Assembly: GCA_025964435.1 (NCBI GenBank)
Contig: JAOPYV010000168.1
Coordinates: forward strand, 1 to 36,627
Origin: Thermoleophilia bacterium
GTDB taxonomy: Bacteria > Actinomycetota > Thermoleophilia > Gaiellales > SKUG01
Direction of reading: 5' to 3'
Length of the DNA stretch: 36,627 bases
Below the pieces are notes generated by a model. That model made no database searches. It had not been told where the DNA came from and was given only the letters and a program-made list of their open reading frames with translations. The position numbers and the translations under genes were made by a program. Position 1 is the first letter of the stretch. The number at the start of each line of letters is the position of its first letter. This document shows, piece by piece, positions 1-7,900 of the stretch.

Positions 1-2
1 AG

Positions 3-89
3 ATCGGCGGCGGCCCCAACGACCGCGCCGATGCGGCACCCGCAGCCCAGGAGCTCGCGGCGCACGAACGCGACATACGCTCCAGCTGA
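3..89 (+). CDS. possible 3' end of an upstream gene (partial)
   Basis: An open frame enters from the left edge and stops at a TGA at 87-89, 19 bases before the next gene. It gives a short Ala-rich, charged tail ending in RDIRSS. Nothing in the tail identifies a family. Its placement and direction fit the end of a gene co-transcribed with the DUF1295 gene, but a chance open frame is equally possible in DNA this GC-rich. Confidence 0.3.
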   Translation: MGGGPNDRADAAPAAQELAAHERDIRSS

Positions 90-108
90 CCAGCCCTGAG
101 GTCGCGCC

Positions 109-951
109 ATGTTGACCGCGTATGACACCTGGTGGTCAGTCGTCGTCGCAGCACTCCTGGTTGTCATCGCATGGGCGCTGCTGTGGTCGGTTCCGGCGGT
201 GGCCCTGCGGCGCAATGACCTCGCTGACGTAGCCTGGGGACTGACGTTCCCGATGCTCGCGCTGGTGACGGGTGGACTCATCGTCGGCTTCGACGTCGTC
301 GACCACACGCGCGCCACCGTCGCGCTCGGAATCTCGATCGCATGGGGCGTCCGGCTGGCAGTGCACATCGGCGATCGCTGGAGAAGTCACGCGGAAGAGG
401 ACCGACGGTACGCCGCCATGCGAGCAGGATGGGGGAGTGGGGTGGCCGCGGCATTCCGCTCGATCACGCGGGTATTCCTCCTGCAGTCGCTGCTCGTGGT
501 CATCGTCGCGCAGCCGCTGCTGCTTGCGGCGACGGTCCACGTCGGACGCTCGACGCTCGGCTGGCTGGACTACGTCGGCATCGTGATCGCCCTCGCCGGG
601 TTGCTGCTCGAGGTAACGGCGGATCGACAGCTGCGCCAGTTCCTGGCGCGCAAGCGCGCCGGCGACGAAGCTGGCTACCTGATGCGGGGCGTCTGGTCGT
701 GGAGTCGACATCCGAACTACGCCGGAGATGCCATCCTGTGGATCGGCCTCGGCGTGCTCGGCATCGCAGCCGCGCTCGACGCCGATGCGCGCTGGCTCAT
801 CATCCCCGCAGCCATCGGACCGGTCGTGATGTTCGTGCTCCTGCGCTACGTCTCGGGCGTGCCGCTCGCCGAGCGGGGGCGAGCTGGCGCCGACTGGGAC
901 GCCTACGTCGAACGAACCAGCAGCTTCTTCCCCTGGAGGACCCCACGATGA
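109..951 (+). CDS. DUF1295 membrane protein (steroid 5-alpha-reductase-like fold)
   Basis: A 280-residue integral membrane protein with about six hydrophobic segments (roughly residues 10-30, 43-63, 70-88, 122-142, 152-170, 205-250). The C-terminal half carries the DUF1295 / ICMT-like signature SRHPNYAGD at 199-207, and the protein ends in a TSSFFPW motif typical of the family. Relatives are steroid-reductase-like or isoprenylcysteine-methyltransferase-like membrane enzymes; the substrate of bacterial DUF1295 proteins is not settled. GAGGT lies six bases before the ATG. The stop overlaps the start of the DUF2177 gene (ATGA), so the two are translationally coupled. In other bacteria both families often occur near cyclopropane-fatty-acid-synthase-like genes, so a role in lipid modification is plausible but is inference. 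Confidence 0.88.
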   Translation: MLTAYDTWWSVVVAALLVVIAWALLWSVPAVALRRNDLADVAWGLTFPMLALVTGGLIVGFDVVDHTRATVALGISIAWGVRLAVHIGDRWRSHAEEDRRYAAMRAGWGSGVAAAFRSITRVFLLQSLLVVIVAQPLLLAATVHVGRSTLGWLDYVGIVIALAGLLLEVTADRQLRQFLARKRAGDEAGYLMRGVWSWSRHPNYAGDAILWIGLGVLGIAAALDADARWLIIPAAIGPVVMFVLLRYVSGVPLAERGRAGADWDAYVERTSSFFPWRTPR

Positions 952-1355
952 CGACCACGCACTGGATCCTGACCTACGCCGCGGGCTTCGTGGCGTTCCT
1001 CGCGATCGACCTCCTCTGGTTGGGCGTCATCGCGCGGTCGCTGTATCACTCCCGCATGGGCGACCTGCTCGCCGATGCGCCCAACTGGCCGATCGCGCTG
1101 CTCTTCTACCTACTGTTCGTGGCCGGCGTGCTGTTCTTCGCCGTGCGGCCAGGGCTCGCATCGGATTCGCTGGGCATCGCCCTGCGCAACGGTGCGCTGC
1201 TCGGGCTGCTGACCTATGCGACATACGACCTGACCAACCTCGCCGTGCTGCGCGGATTCCCCGCGGGGCTCGCGTTCATCGACATCGGTTGGGGCATCGT
1301 GCTGACGACGAGCGTCTCAGGCGCTGCGTGGGCAGTCGGCAACGCCCTCCGCTAG
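948..1355 (+). CDS. DUF2177 family membrane protein
   Basis: A 135-residue protein with four hydrophobic helices. It begins with a helix containing the family-like FLAIDLLWLGVIA stretch (about residues 15-27) and has a central segment with TYATYDLTNLAVL, both characteristic of DUF2177. The start was chosen at ATG 948 because it overlaps the DUF1295 stop and places the first membrane helix directly at the N terminus. A longer upstream reading frame exists but would run antiphase through the DUF1295 gene. The function is unknown. The coupled DUF1295-DUF2177 pair suggests a joint membrane or lipid role (inference). A strong hairpin follows 22 bases downstream. Confidence 0.85.
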   Translation: MTTTHWILTYAAGFVAFLAIDLLWLGVIARSLYHSRMGDLLADAPNWPIALLFYLLFVAGVLFFAVRPGLASDSLGIALRNGALLGLLTYATYDLTNLAVLRGFPAGLAFIDIGWGIVLTTSVSGAAWAVGNALR

Positions 1356-1376
1356 GAGGCCGTTCGGGGAGACGAA

Positions 1377-1407
1377 GACAAGGCCGCGCACCGGGCGCGG
1401 CCTCGTC
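1377..1407. terminator. bidirectional hairpin terminator between DUF2177 and rpmB
   Basis: A perfect 8-bp GC stem, GGCCGCGC (1382-1389) with GCGCGGCC (1395-1402), closes a 5-base loop. Four further pairs around one mismatch extend it to 1377 and 1407. It lies between two convergent genes. There is no clear T-run, as is common in high-GC actinobacteria. Confidence 0.65.
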
Positions 1408-1446
1408 GGAATCGATGGTGGCAACGCGCCGAGGCGCGAGTGCGTG

Positions 1447-1635
1447 CTACGCCTTGGCGACGCGGTCGCTCTTCAAGCAACGCGTGCAGACGTAAGCGCG
1501 CATGGGCTGGCCCTTCTCGACAATGCGCACGCGCTGCAGGTTCGCATCGAACCGGCGCTTCGTGGCGCGCATCGAGTGGCTTCGGTTCTGGCCGAACCCG
1601 GGTCCCTTACCGCATGTGTGACAGATCTTCGACAT
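1447..1635 (-). CDS. rpmB: 50S ribosomal protein L28
   Basis: A 62-residue basic protein starting MSKICHTCGKGPGFG, the standard L28 N terminus. A second Cys pair near the C terminus (VCTRC, about residues 49-53) makes this the zinc-binding C+ form. It binds 23S rRNA in the large subunit. It is transcribed away from the degV-like gene with only 26 bases between the two starts. A TATCAT hexamer on the minus strand at 1650-1645 could be its -10 box and would leave a leader of only a few bases. Confidence 0.96.
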   Translation of the reverse strand: MSKICHTCGKGPGFGQNRSHSMRATKRRFDANLQRVRIVEKGQPMRAYVCTRCLKSDRVAKA

Positions 1636-1661
1636 AGTGGCGAGATGATAGCAGGACACGG

Positions 1662-2540
1662 GTGATCGGTGCGGAACGAATGCAGGTGCACGTAGGGGAA
1701 CCGGGAACCATTGCCATCGTGACGGACGCTGCGGCGGACGTTCCTCCAGTCGAACGCGACAACCTCGGCGGCGTCCCCTGGATCGTGCTTCCGGAGACGT
1801 GGCACGCGAAGTCCGACATCGACGTTCGCGACGATGGCTCCGCCTCGCGCGACCTCGTGAACCTTGCGCTCGGCAGCCTTCGGCCCGAGCCGAGCGAGCC
1901 GCGTTGGGATGACTACGTCGCCACGTACGGTCGCCTGCGCGAGATCGATCGGGTCTTCTCGATCCACTCGCCCGCGAGCGTCTCCTCCTCGGTCGTGCAG
2001 GCACGCGAGGCCGCAGGCGCCTACCCCAACGTCCGCGTCATCGAGGCGACCGTGACCGGGATCGGGCTCGGACTCCTCGCGACGCTGGCGCGAGACCTGG
2101 CTGCCACCGGCGCAGGTCCGGACGCCGTGGAGGAGTTCCTTCGCGTCCATCGCGACGCGGTGCGGATGCTCGTCGTGCCGGACCGATTCGACCCCAAGAC
2201 CACGCAGCGGGGCCTGTCCGCGCGCCTGCTGGCTGGCCAGCCGCTGCTCCAGGCATCGGTCGGAGGGACGCTCGACCTGTCGCGGCGACTGCGGTCGCGT
2301 CGCGCCACCATCGCGGCGATCGAGCGGTACTTCACCGACCACACCTCCGATGTGGGGCCGATCCAGCTGGCGCTCGCCCATGGCGATGCAGCTGGCGCGA
2401 TCGATCCCTTCCTCGACGTGCTCGAGCGCATCCGCCCGCACTCCGAGGTGGTCCTCGTCGGTCGGGTCGGGCCGCGCCTGCTCCAGCAGTTGGGCGCCCG
2501 GTGCGTCGCCGCCGCATGGCTCCAGCCACCGGCGACCTGA
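1662..2540 (+). CDS. DegV family protein (fatty-acid-binding fold)
   Basis: A 292-residue protein with the DegV layout: IAIVTDAAADVP near residue 18, the YGRLREIDRVFSIHSPASVSSS stretch that matches the family's lipid head-group loop, and a second domain of about 130 residues ending in VVLVGRVGPRL. DegV proteins bind a fatty acid, and in Firmicutes the related FakB hands it to the kinase FakA. No FakA/Dak gene lies in this window. In many genomes degV follows rpmB and precedes recG and rsmD; here recG is missing. The GTG at 1662 was chosen because AGGA lies five bases upstream. An ATG at 1680 is the alternative. Confidence 0.85.
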   Translation: MIGAERMQVHVGEPGTIAIVTDAAADVPPVERDNLGGVPWIVLPETWHAKSDIDVRDDGSASRDLVNLALGSLRPEPSEPRWDDYVATYGRLREIDRVFSIHSPASVSSSVVQAREAAGAYPNVRVIEATVTGIGLGLLATLARDLAATGAGPDAVEEFLRVHRDAVRMLVVPDRFDPKTTQRGLSARLLAGQPLLQASVGGTLDLSRRLRSRRATIAAIERYFTDHTSDVGPIQLALAHGDAAGAIDPFLDVLERIRPHSEVVLVGRVGPRLLQQLGARCVAAAWLQPPAT

Positions 2541-2565
2541 CACGGCGCGGACGAAGGGGTACGCT
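2537..2565 (+). promoter_or_regulatory. rsmD promoter, leaderless type
   Basis: The -35 box CTGACA (2537-2542), a 17-base spacer and the -10 box TACGCT (2560-2565) form a good housekeeping-sigma promoter. Only six bases separate the -10 box from the rsmD ATG, which puts the transcription start at or next to the A of the start codon. The promoter overlaps the end of the degV-like gene. Confidence 0.65.
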
Positions 2566-2571
2566 GGGCGC

Positions 2572-3192
2572 ATGCGAATCGTTGCAGGCACATTCCGGGG
2601 ACGTCGTCTCGCCGCACCACGCGGTCGTGACGTGCGGCCGACGTCCGACCGCGTACGCGAGGCGCTGTTCTCGATCCTCGGTGACCTGGACGGTCTCGAG
2701 GTGCTCGACCTGTTCGCAGGCACGGGCGCCATGGGCCTCGAAGCGTTGAGCCGGGGCGCGGCGACCGCGACCTTCGTCGAGATCGACCGCCAGGCGCACG
2801 AGGTGGTGCGCCGCAACGTCGACGCCATCGTCACCGACGGTGCGAATGCCGTCGAGCTGATCAAGGGCGACGCGCCGCGCATCGTCCGGTCGCTCGCCCT
2901 TGCGGGCCGCCGCTTCGACCTCGTCTTCTTCGATCCGCCCTACGAGCAGACGGGCGACCTCGTCGCCGCGAGCCGCGAGACGCTGCCGACGATCTGCGCC
3001 ACGGACGCGCGCGTCGTCCTGGAGCTGTCGGTCCGCCATCGCGACGTCATCGCGAGCGCCGTGGAGTCGTGGAGCGCCGAGATCGAACTCGAGCGGACGT
3101 ACGGCGACACGATCGTGGCCATCCTGCGCCTCGACGGTACCTCGGTCGATGACCCGGGTGCCGACGTCGATTCCGACTCCGTCGGCGACTGA
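2572..3192 (+). CDS. rsmD: 16S rRNA (guanine966-N2)-methyltransferase
   Basis: A 206-residue Rossmann-fold methyltransferase. It starts MRIVAGTFRGR, has PTSDRVREALFSIL at 23-36, the SAM-binding stretch VLDLFAGTGAMGLEALSRG at 44-62, and the catalytic DPPY at 121-124. This is the standard RsmD layout, and the protein methylates G966 of 16S rRNA during small-subunit assembly. There is no Shine-Dalgarno sequence; the promoter described separately predicts a leaderless mRNA. In most relatives coaD follows directly. Here 6 kb of accessory genes separate the two. Confidence 0.95.
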   Translation: MRIVAGTFRGRRLAAPRGRDVRPTSDRVREALFSILGDLDGLEVLDLFAGTGAMGLEALSRGAATATFVEIDRQAHEVVRRNVDAIVTDGANAVELIKGDAPRIVRSLALAGRRFDLVFFDPPYEQTGDLVAASRETLPTICATDARVVLELSVRHRDVIASAVESWSAEIELERTYGDTIVAILRLDGTSVDDPGADVDSDSVGD

Positions 3193-3193
3193 C

Positions 3194-3862
3194 TCAGCCC
3201 GTCCGGCCGAACATCTGCCGGCCAACACGTTCGGCTTCGCTGACGGTCCGGAGCAGGTTCTCGGCGCCCGCGGCAATCGAGTCCATCTTGCGCAGCTCGA
3301 TACCTGCCTGGAACGGTGTCGGAAGATCCCTGCCCGGCAGGTTCTCCCACGTCACCTCTCCGAACGCGTGCTGGATGCGGACGTCGTCGACCGACCGTCC
3401 GTACATCGTCGCCCACTCGTCCAGGCTCATGTCCCGCTGCCGATCGCTGACGAAGTCGACGACCCGGAGCGTTCCGGTCGTCGCATCCTCATAGACGGTC
3501 GCTGCGTGGAACACCCAATCCGTGTCCGGGGGAGTCGACATGACCGCGACCGCCGCGCGCGATGCATCCATCGGGCCCGTGATGGAGCCGTCGCCCAGGA
3601 GCTGGTTCATGCGGTGTGCACCCAGTGAGGCCCGCTCGAAGCAGTTCATGTCGTTGCGCCAGCCGAACATCCCGCGCAGCTCCGCGACCCCGCGCGCCGC
3701 GTCGAACTCATGCAGCCCCACGAGCTTCGTCGCCGGCATCCCGTCCGGCATGTGGGGGAGTCGTGCTCGCGCGGCGATGGCGTCGTTGCCGACCTGTGCG
3801 ATCGCGCTGCGCGCGTGCTCGGCGGTCTGCCGCGTGATGGAAAGTATGCGTGGCACTGGCAT
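3194..3862 (-). CDS. putative protein-glutaminase-like (Cys-His-Asp) protein
   Basis: A 222-residue protein with no signal peptide. Its central part resembles the catalytic core of bacterial protein-glutaminase, a papain-like protein deamidase. There is a Cys in NCFERAS (C74), a His in the block DWVFHAATVY (H119), and an Asp in LRVVDFVSD (D136) followed by a conserved-looking Trp (W150). Order, spacing and flanking residues match the Cys, WxxHxA and IIDPS elements of the Chryseobacterium enzyme as I remember it. The function (deamidating protein Gln side chains) is inferred from this pattern alone. ATG 3862 was chosen because GGGGGA lies seven bases upstream; ATG 3889 would add nine residues. 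It follows the M4-like gene on the same strand with an 83-base gap, so the two are probably co-transcribed. Its 3' end abuts rsmD convergently. Confidence 0.62.
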   Translation of the reverse strand: MPVPRILSITRQTAEHARSAIAQVGNDAIAARARLPHMPDGMPATKLVGLHEFDAARGVAELRGMFGWRNDMNCFERASLGAHRMNQLLGDGSITGPMDASRAAVAVMSTPPDTDWVFHAATVYEDATTGTLRVVDFVSDRQRDMSLDEWATMYGRSVDDVRIQHAFGEVTWENLPGRDLPTPFQAGIELRKMDSIAAGAENLLRTVSEAERVGRQMFGRTG

Positions 3863-3945
3863 GGATTCGTCCCCCGACGCGCCATTCATCCCGAAATGGC
3901 CCCACCCGGATGTCGGTTCGCGCCGCTCCAGCGTTGCAGGCAGCG

Positions 3946-4719
3946 TCAGCCAGCGAGCTGGAGCTGGACGGCGCTCCATGCGTCGCGGACCTGGGTCGCT
4001 TCCGTGGATCCGACGCCATAGAGTCGCTCGGCCGCGCTGAGCGTGCTCGTCGCCCAATGGCGCAGTCCGGTCGAACGTCGGAGCTCGCCACGCATCGCTT
4101 CGCCGGTGATGCGAAGCATCGTGTCGAGGCTGCTCGCGCGTGCCAGGTGGTAGTGCGCGTTCTGGACGATGCCGCCATGCACGTGCACGCCGCCGCCATC
4201 GTTGAGCAGCGGACCACGCGTGTGCAGCTCCTGCATCGAGAGCGAGAGAGGGAGGCGCTTGCGACCGATCGTGGCGAACTGCCCGCGCGGATCCAGTGCG
4301 GCCCACCCCCGTGTGCGCGTCCGCTCGTCGGGGCCGAGCAGTGCCATCGTGGCACCGGCGATGACCTGCGCGAGTCCCTCGCCGACGATGCCCGGCTGGC
4401 CGCCTGCCGGCAGGCCCGGCCATCCGGTCTGGCGCCGGATCAGGTGATGGGTGCCCTCATGGAGCGTCGTCTCGAGCATGCCGAGGTCGCCATCTGCACC
4501 CTGGTGGCTCGGCGCGCCCACGCCGATCATGGCCACGCCGCGCAGGGCGTCGTAGAAGGAGTCCTTCCCCGATACCGGGACGGCGCGGAAGCGTGCGAAG
4601 CCGTCGCCCGACACGATGCCGAGCACGTCGCTGACGCGCGTGCCCAAACCGATCGCCGAGGCTATGACCCCCTCGGGCGTGGTCGTCCCGTGACCCCTGT
4701 CGATTCTCGTGACCTGCAC
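3946..4719 (-). CDS. M4 (thermolysin)-like metallopeptidase, leader-less domain
   Basis: A 257-residue protein containing the thermolysin zinc site: HEGTH (H87, E88, H91) gives the HExxH motif, E114 in GEGLAQVIAG is the likely third zinc ligand, and H179 in GGGVHVHGG matches the GGVHxNSG histidine of thermolysin. The E-to-H spacing of 65 is the same as in thermolysin. The C terminus (SAAERLYG...VRDAWSAV) matches the end of M4 enzymes. Unlike secreted M4 proteases it has no signal peptide, FTP or PepSY propeptide, so it may act inside the cell or be exported by another route. The GTG start has GAGGGAG about eight bases upstream. It is the first gene of a two-gene unit with the glutaminase-like gene, divergent from the NHL protein gene. 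Confidence 0.78.
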   Translation of the reverse strand: MQVTRIDRGHGTTTPEGVIASAIGLGTRVSDVLGIVSGDGFARFRAVPVSGKDSFYDALRGVAMIGVGAPSHQGADGDLGMLETTLHEGTHHLIRRQTGWPGLPAGGQPGIVGEGLAQVIAGATMALLGPDERTRTRGWAALDPRGQFATIGRKRLPLSLSMQELHTRGPLLNDGGGVHVHGGIVQNAHYHLARASSLDTMLRITGEAMRGELRRSTGLRHWATSTLSAAERLYGVGSTEATQVRDAWSAVQLQLAG

Positions 4720-4947
4720 CTTCGCGCTCCCTCGTGCGGACGGTTGGACGTCATATTGTCATACGTTCCGGCGACGTTACGGCGAGCGGTGTGTCGTCGC
4801 GGTCACGTCGGTTCGTGGTTTTCCGAAATGCGTCGAAAATCGGCTTCCTCAGGCTCGTGGACCCGCGTGCCGATGCACGACTGAATGGTCGCCCACCCGA
4901 ACCACAGCCACACCCGAGCGCACGCGCGTTCGTACGTGTGCGCACGG

Positions 4948-7900
4948 ATGGGGGCGCGACGCGCGTTCGCGATCGCCATGACGGTGCTGGCAGTGCTGCT
5001 GGGAGCCGCCATGAGCGCACCGCTCGCGACTGCCGCGAACTTCCCCACGACTGCCGGTCCGAACTACCAGGACGCCGACCTGCTGATCGGTGCTCCGACC
5101 TTCACCGAGCAGGTCTTCGGCAGCTCGACGGCCAAGTCGCTCTATGGCATGTACAGCCCGCATGGGGTCTCGGTGGACGGCAGCGGCAGCGTCTACGCCG
5201 TCGATACGTACATGAACCGGATCCTGCGCTGGGCGAACCCCACGGCCAGCGGCCAAGCCTTCGACATGGTCCTGCACAAGGACGCGTCAGCGTCGCCGAG
5301 CATCCAGTCGGCGTGGACGGTGTCGAGCCCCGGGGGCGGTGCGACCGACTCGAACCTGCCAGAGGGGATCAGCGTCTCCGGCGACGGTGCGACGCTGAAG
5401 ATCGCATTCGCCGATCGCTACAACGGACGGGTCGGGCTGTATGCAACCGCGGAGGCGTCGCTGGTCCAGGGCCAGAATCATGCGTTGACGCTCGGCACCG
5501 GCACGCCTGCCGCTGCCACGCACCTCAACGGGACCGCCGACGTCTGGACGGACGGCACTCGGCTCGCCGTCGCGGATACGGGGAACAACCGGGTCCTGCT
5601 GTGGAACACGTGGCCGACGGTGAACAACCAGCCTGCGGACATCGTGCTGGGGCAGGGCGGCTACGGGCTGAGCAACGTCTGTCCAAACCGGTCGGCCTAT
5701 GTGGCGGGTGCCTGCAATCCGGCGATCAGCCCCACCGCGAGTTCGCTGTACGGCCCGAAGGGCGTGCACTTCGACACCACCAACAACATGTTGTTCGTGG
5801 TCGACGAATACAACAATCGCGTGCTCTCGTGGAACGCGTGGCCGACGACGGATGGACAGGCGGCTGACAACGTCATCGGTCAGGCAGTGATGACCACGAA
5901 TGCGTCCGGCTGCAACAGCACGAACCTGAAGGGTCCGCTCTCCGTCTCGACGTATGGCGCCGGCGCGAGCCAGAAGATCGCCATCTCGATGGACGACTAC
6001 CATCGAGTCGTCATCGTCAGTGGCTTCGCGGGCCTGCCGAGCAACGGCCCGACGTTCACCAGCGTGCTCGGCCAGAACGCGATGACCGGTGCCGACTGCG
6101 CGACCAACCGTGGCTTCATCAATGCCGGCCGCCTCGCGACAGGCATCGCTTCCGACAAGAGCCTGCGCGAGCCGGCCCAGGTGGAGTTCGATGGCACTGG
6201 GCGGCTCTGGGTCGCCGATGCTGAGAACCACCGCGTGCTCCGATTCCCGACGCTGACGACCAATACCGCTGCCGATCTCGTGCTCGGTCATACGACGATG
6301 ACCAACTCGAACCCACTCGACACCGTCAATGAACCCTTCATCCCCAAGTCGTCGAGCCGCAACAACGTCGCGCTCGCACCCAGTGGAGTGCTCGTGGAGA
6401 CGAACAACGTGGAGGAGGCGGCGCGGATCTGGACCGCGGCGCCGACGACGAACAACGAGCTGTTCGCGCGCCGTTGGGGCCAGCCGGATCGCGGGTCGTC
6501 AGGCTCGGCGGGACCCAACTTCCAGATCGCCCCCACGAACGTGATCCGCGAGGCGGCAGGCGTCTGGACGGACGGTACCAAGCTCCTCATCACCGATTTC
6601 GGCAACCACCGAGTACTGGGCTGGGGGACGCTGCCGACGACTGACACGCAGGCGCCGGACTTCGTGCTCGGCATCACCGACACGTCGGGGTCCGCGCTCG
6701 ACCACCTCGACAATCCCGAGGACGTCACGAGCGACGGCACGCACATCTACGTTGCCGACACCGAGAACCATCGCGTGTCGATCTGGCGGAACGCGACGTG
6801 GAACGCGGCAATGACCGGCACCAGCGCCACGCTTGCCCTCGGCACCGGCACCGCGGGCGTCTCGTCGACGGCGCTCAACCTGCCCGCCGGCATCGACATC
6901 TCGCAGGGGACCCTCGCCGTTGCCGACACGAACAACCGCCGCATCGCGATCTGGCATGGCGCCGCATCGATCGTCGTGGGGGCCACCCCGATGAGCGCCG
7001 TCTTCGGGCAGGCGAACATGACGTCGCGCGCCAGCGGCACATCCACCGACGCCGTCAGTGACGTGTCGCTCGCTGGCAACGCGATGTTCTGGGGGCAGGA
7101 CCTGTCCAGCGGAGCGCTTCGCGTCCTGGATCCAGTTCCCGCATCGGGCTCGTCGACGGCGGGCGCGCTGCAGATTTCCGCCAACGTGGATCGCGTGCCA
7201 TCAGTCGATTCGACCTTCGAGGTCTCGAGCGTGGCGGCGCGTGCCGGCAAGCTCTGGGTCGCCAACCACGGTCACGGCCGGCTGATGCGATGGAGCGACA
7301 CGACGGCCCCGACCGTCACCACGGCACCGACCGCCACGGTTCGCTGCGACGGCACCGTGACGGTCTCGTGGGCGACGTCGGAATCCACGACGACCGAGAT
7401 CTACTGGGACTCCGTCACGCGCGGGACCTACGGGGCGTACGTCAACTCGAACGTCAACCCGCTGTTTGCCGGGCCCGCGCATTCATACGACCTGAGCCTG
7501 CCGATTGCCGGGACGTACTACGCGCGCGTGCGAGGCGTCGACTGGGCCGGGCTCAGCGTCGTCTCCGGCGAGATCTCGTTCTCGGTCCCGGCGACGTGCC
7601 CGGCGCCCACGACGATGTTCGCCGATGACCTCGATGCTCGTGCGCCCGGCGACGGCGGCGCGGGCCGTGCCAACCCGAGCGGCGCCACGCCGATCGGGAC
7701 GACCTCCTTCCACACGTCGTGGACGAACGTCGCCGGCGTCGGAGTGGACTCGCAGCAGGCGCAGACGTGGACCACGCCGCCAGAGCATGCCGGCGGCCTG
7801 TGGCATTTCGACAACTCGCTCGCCGCCGACCCGAGCTCGGCGCACACCGCCGCCATGACCTTCGCGGGCGGCGGGGCGTACACGGTCGGCGCGGGCCGAT

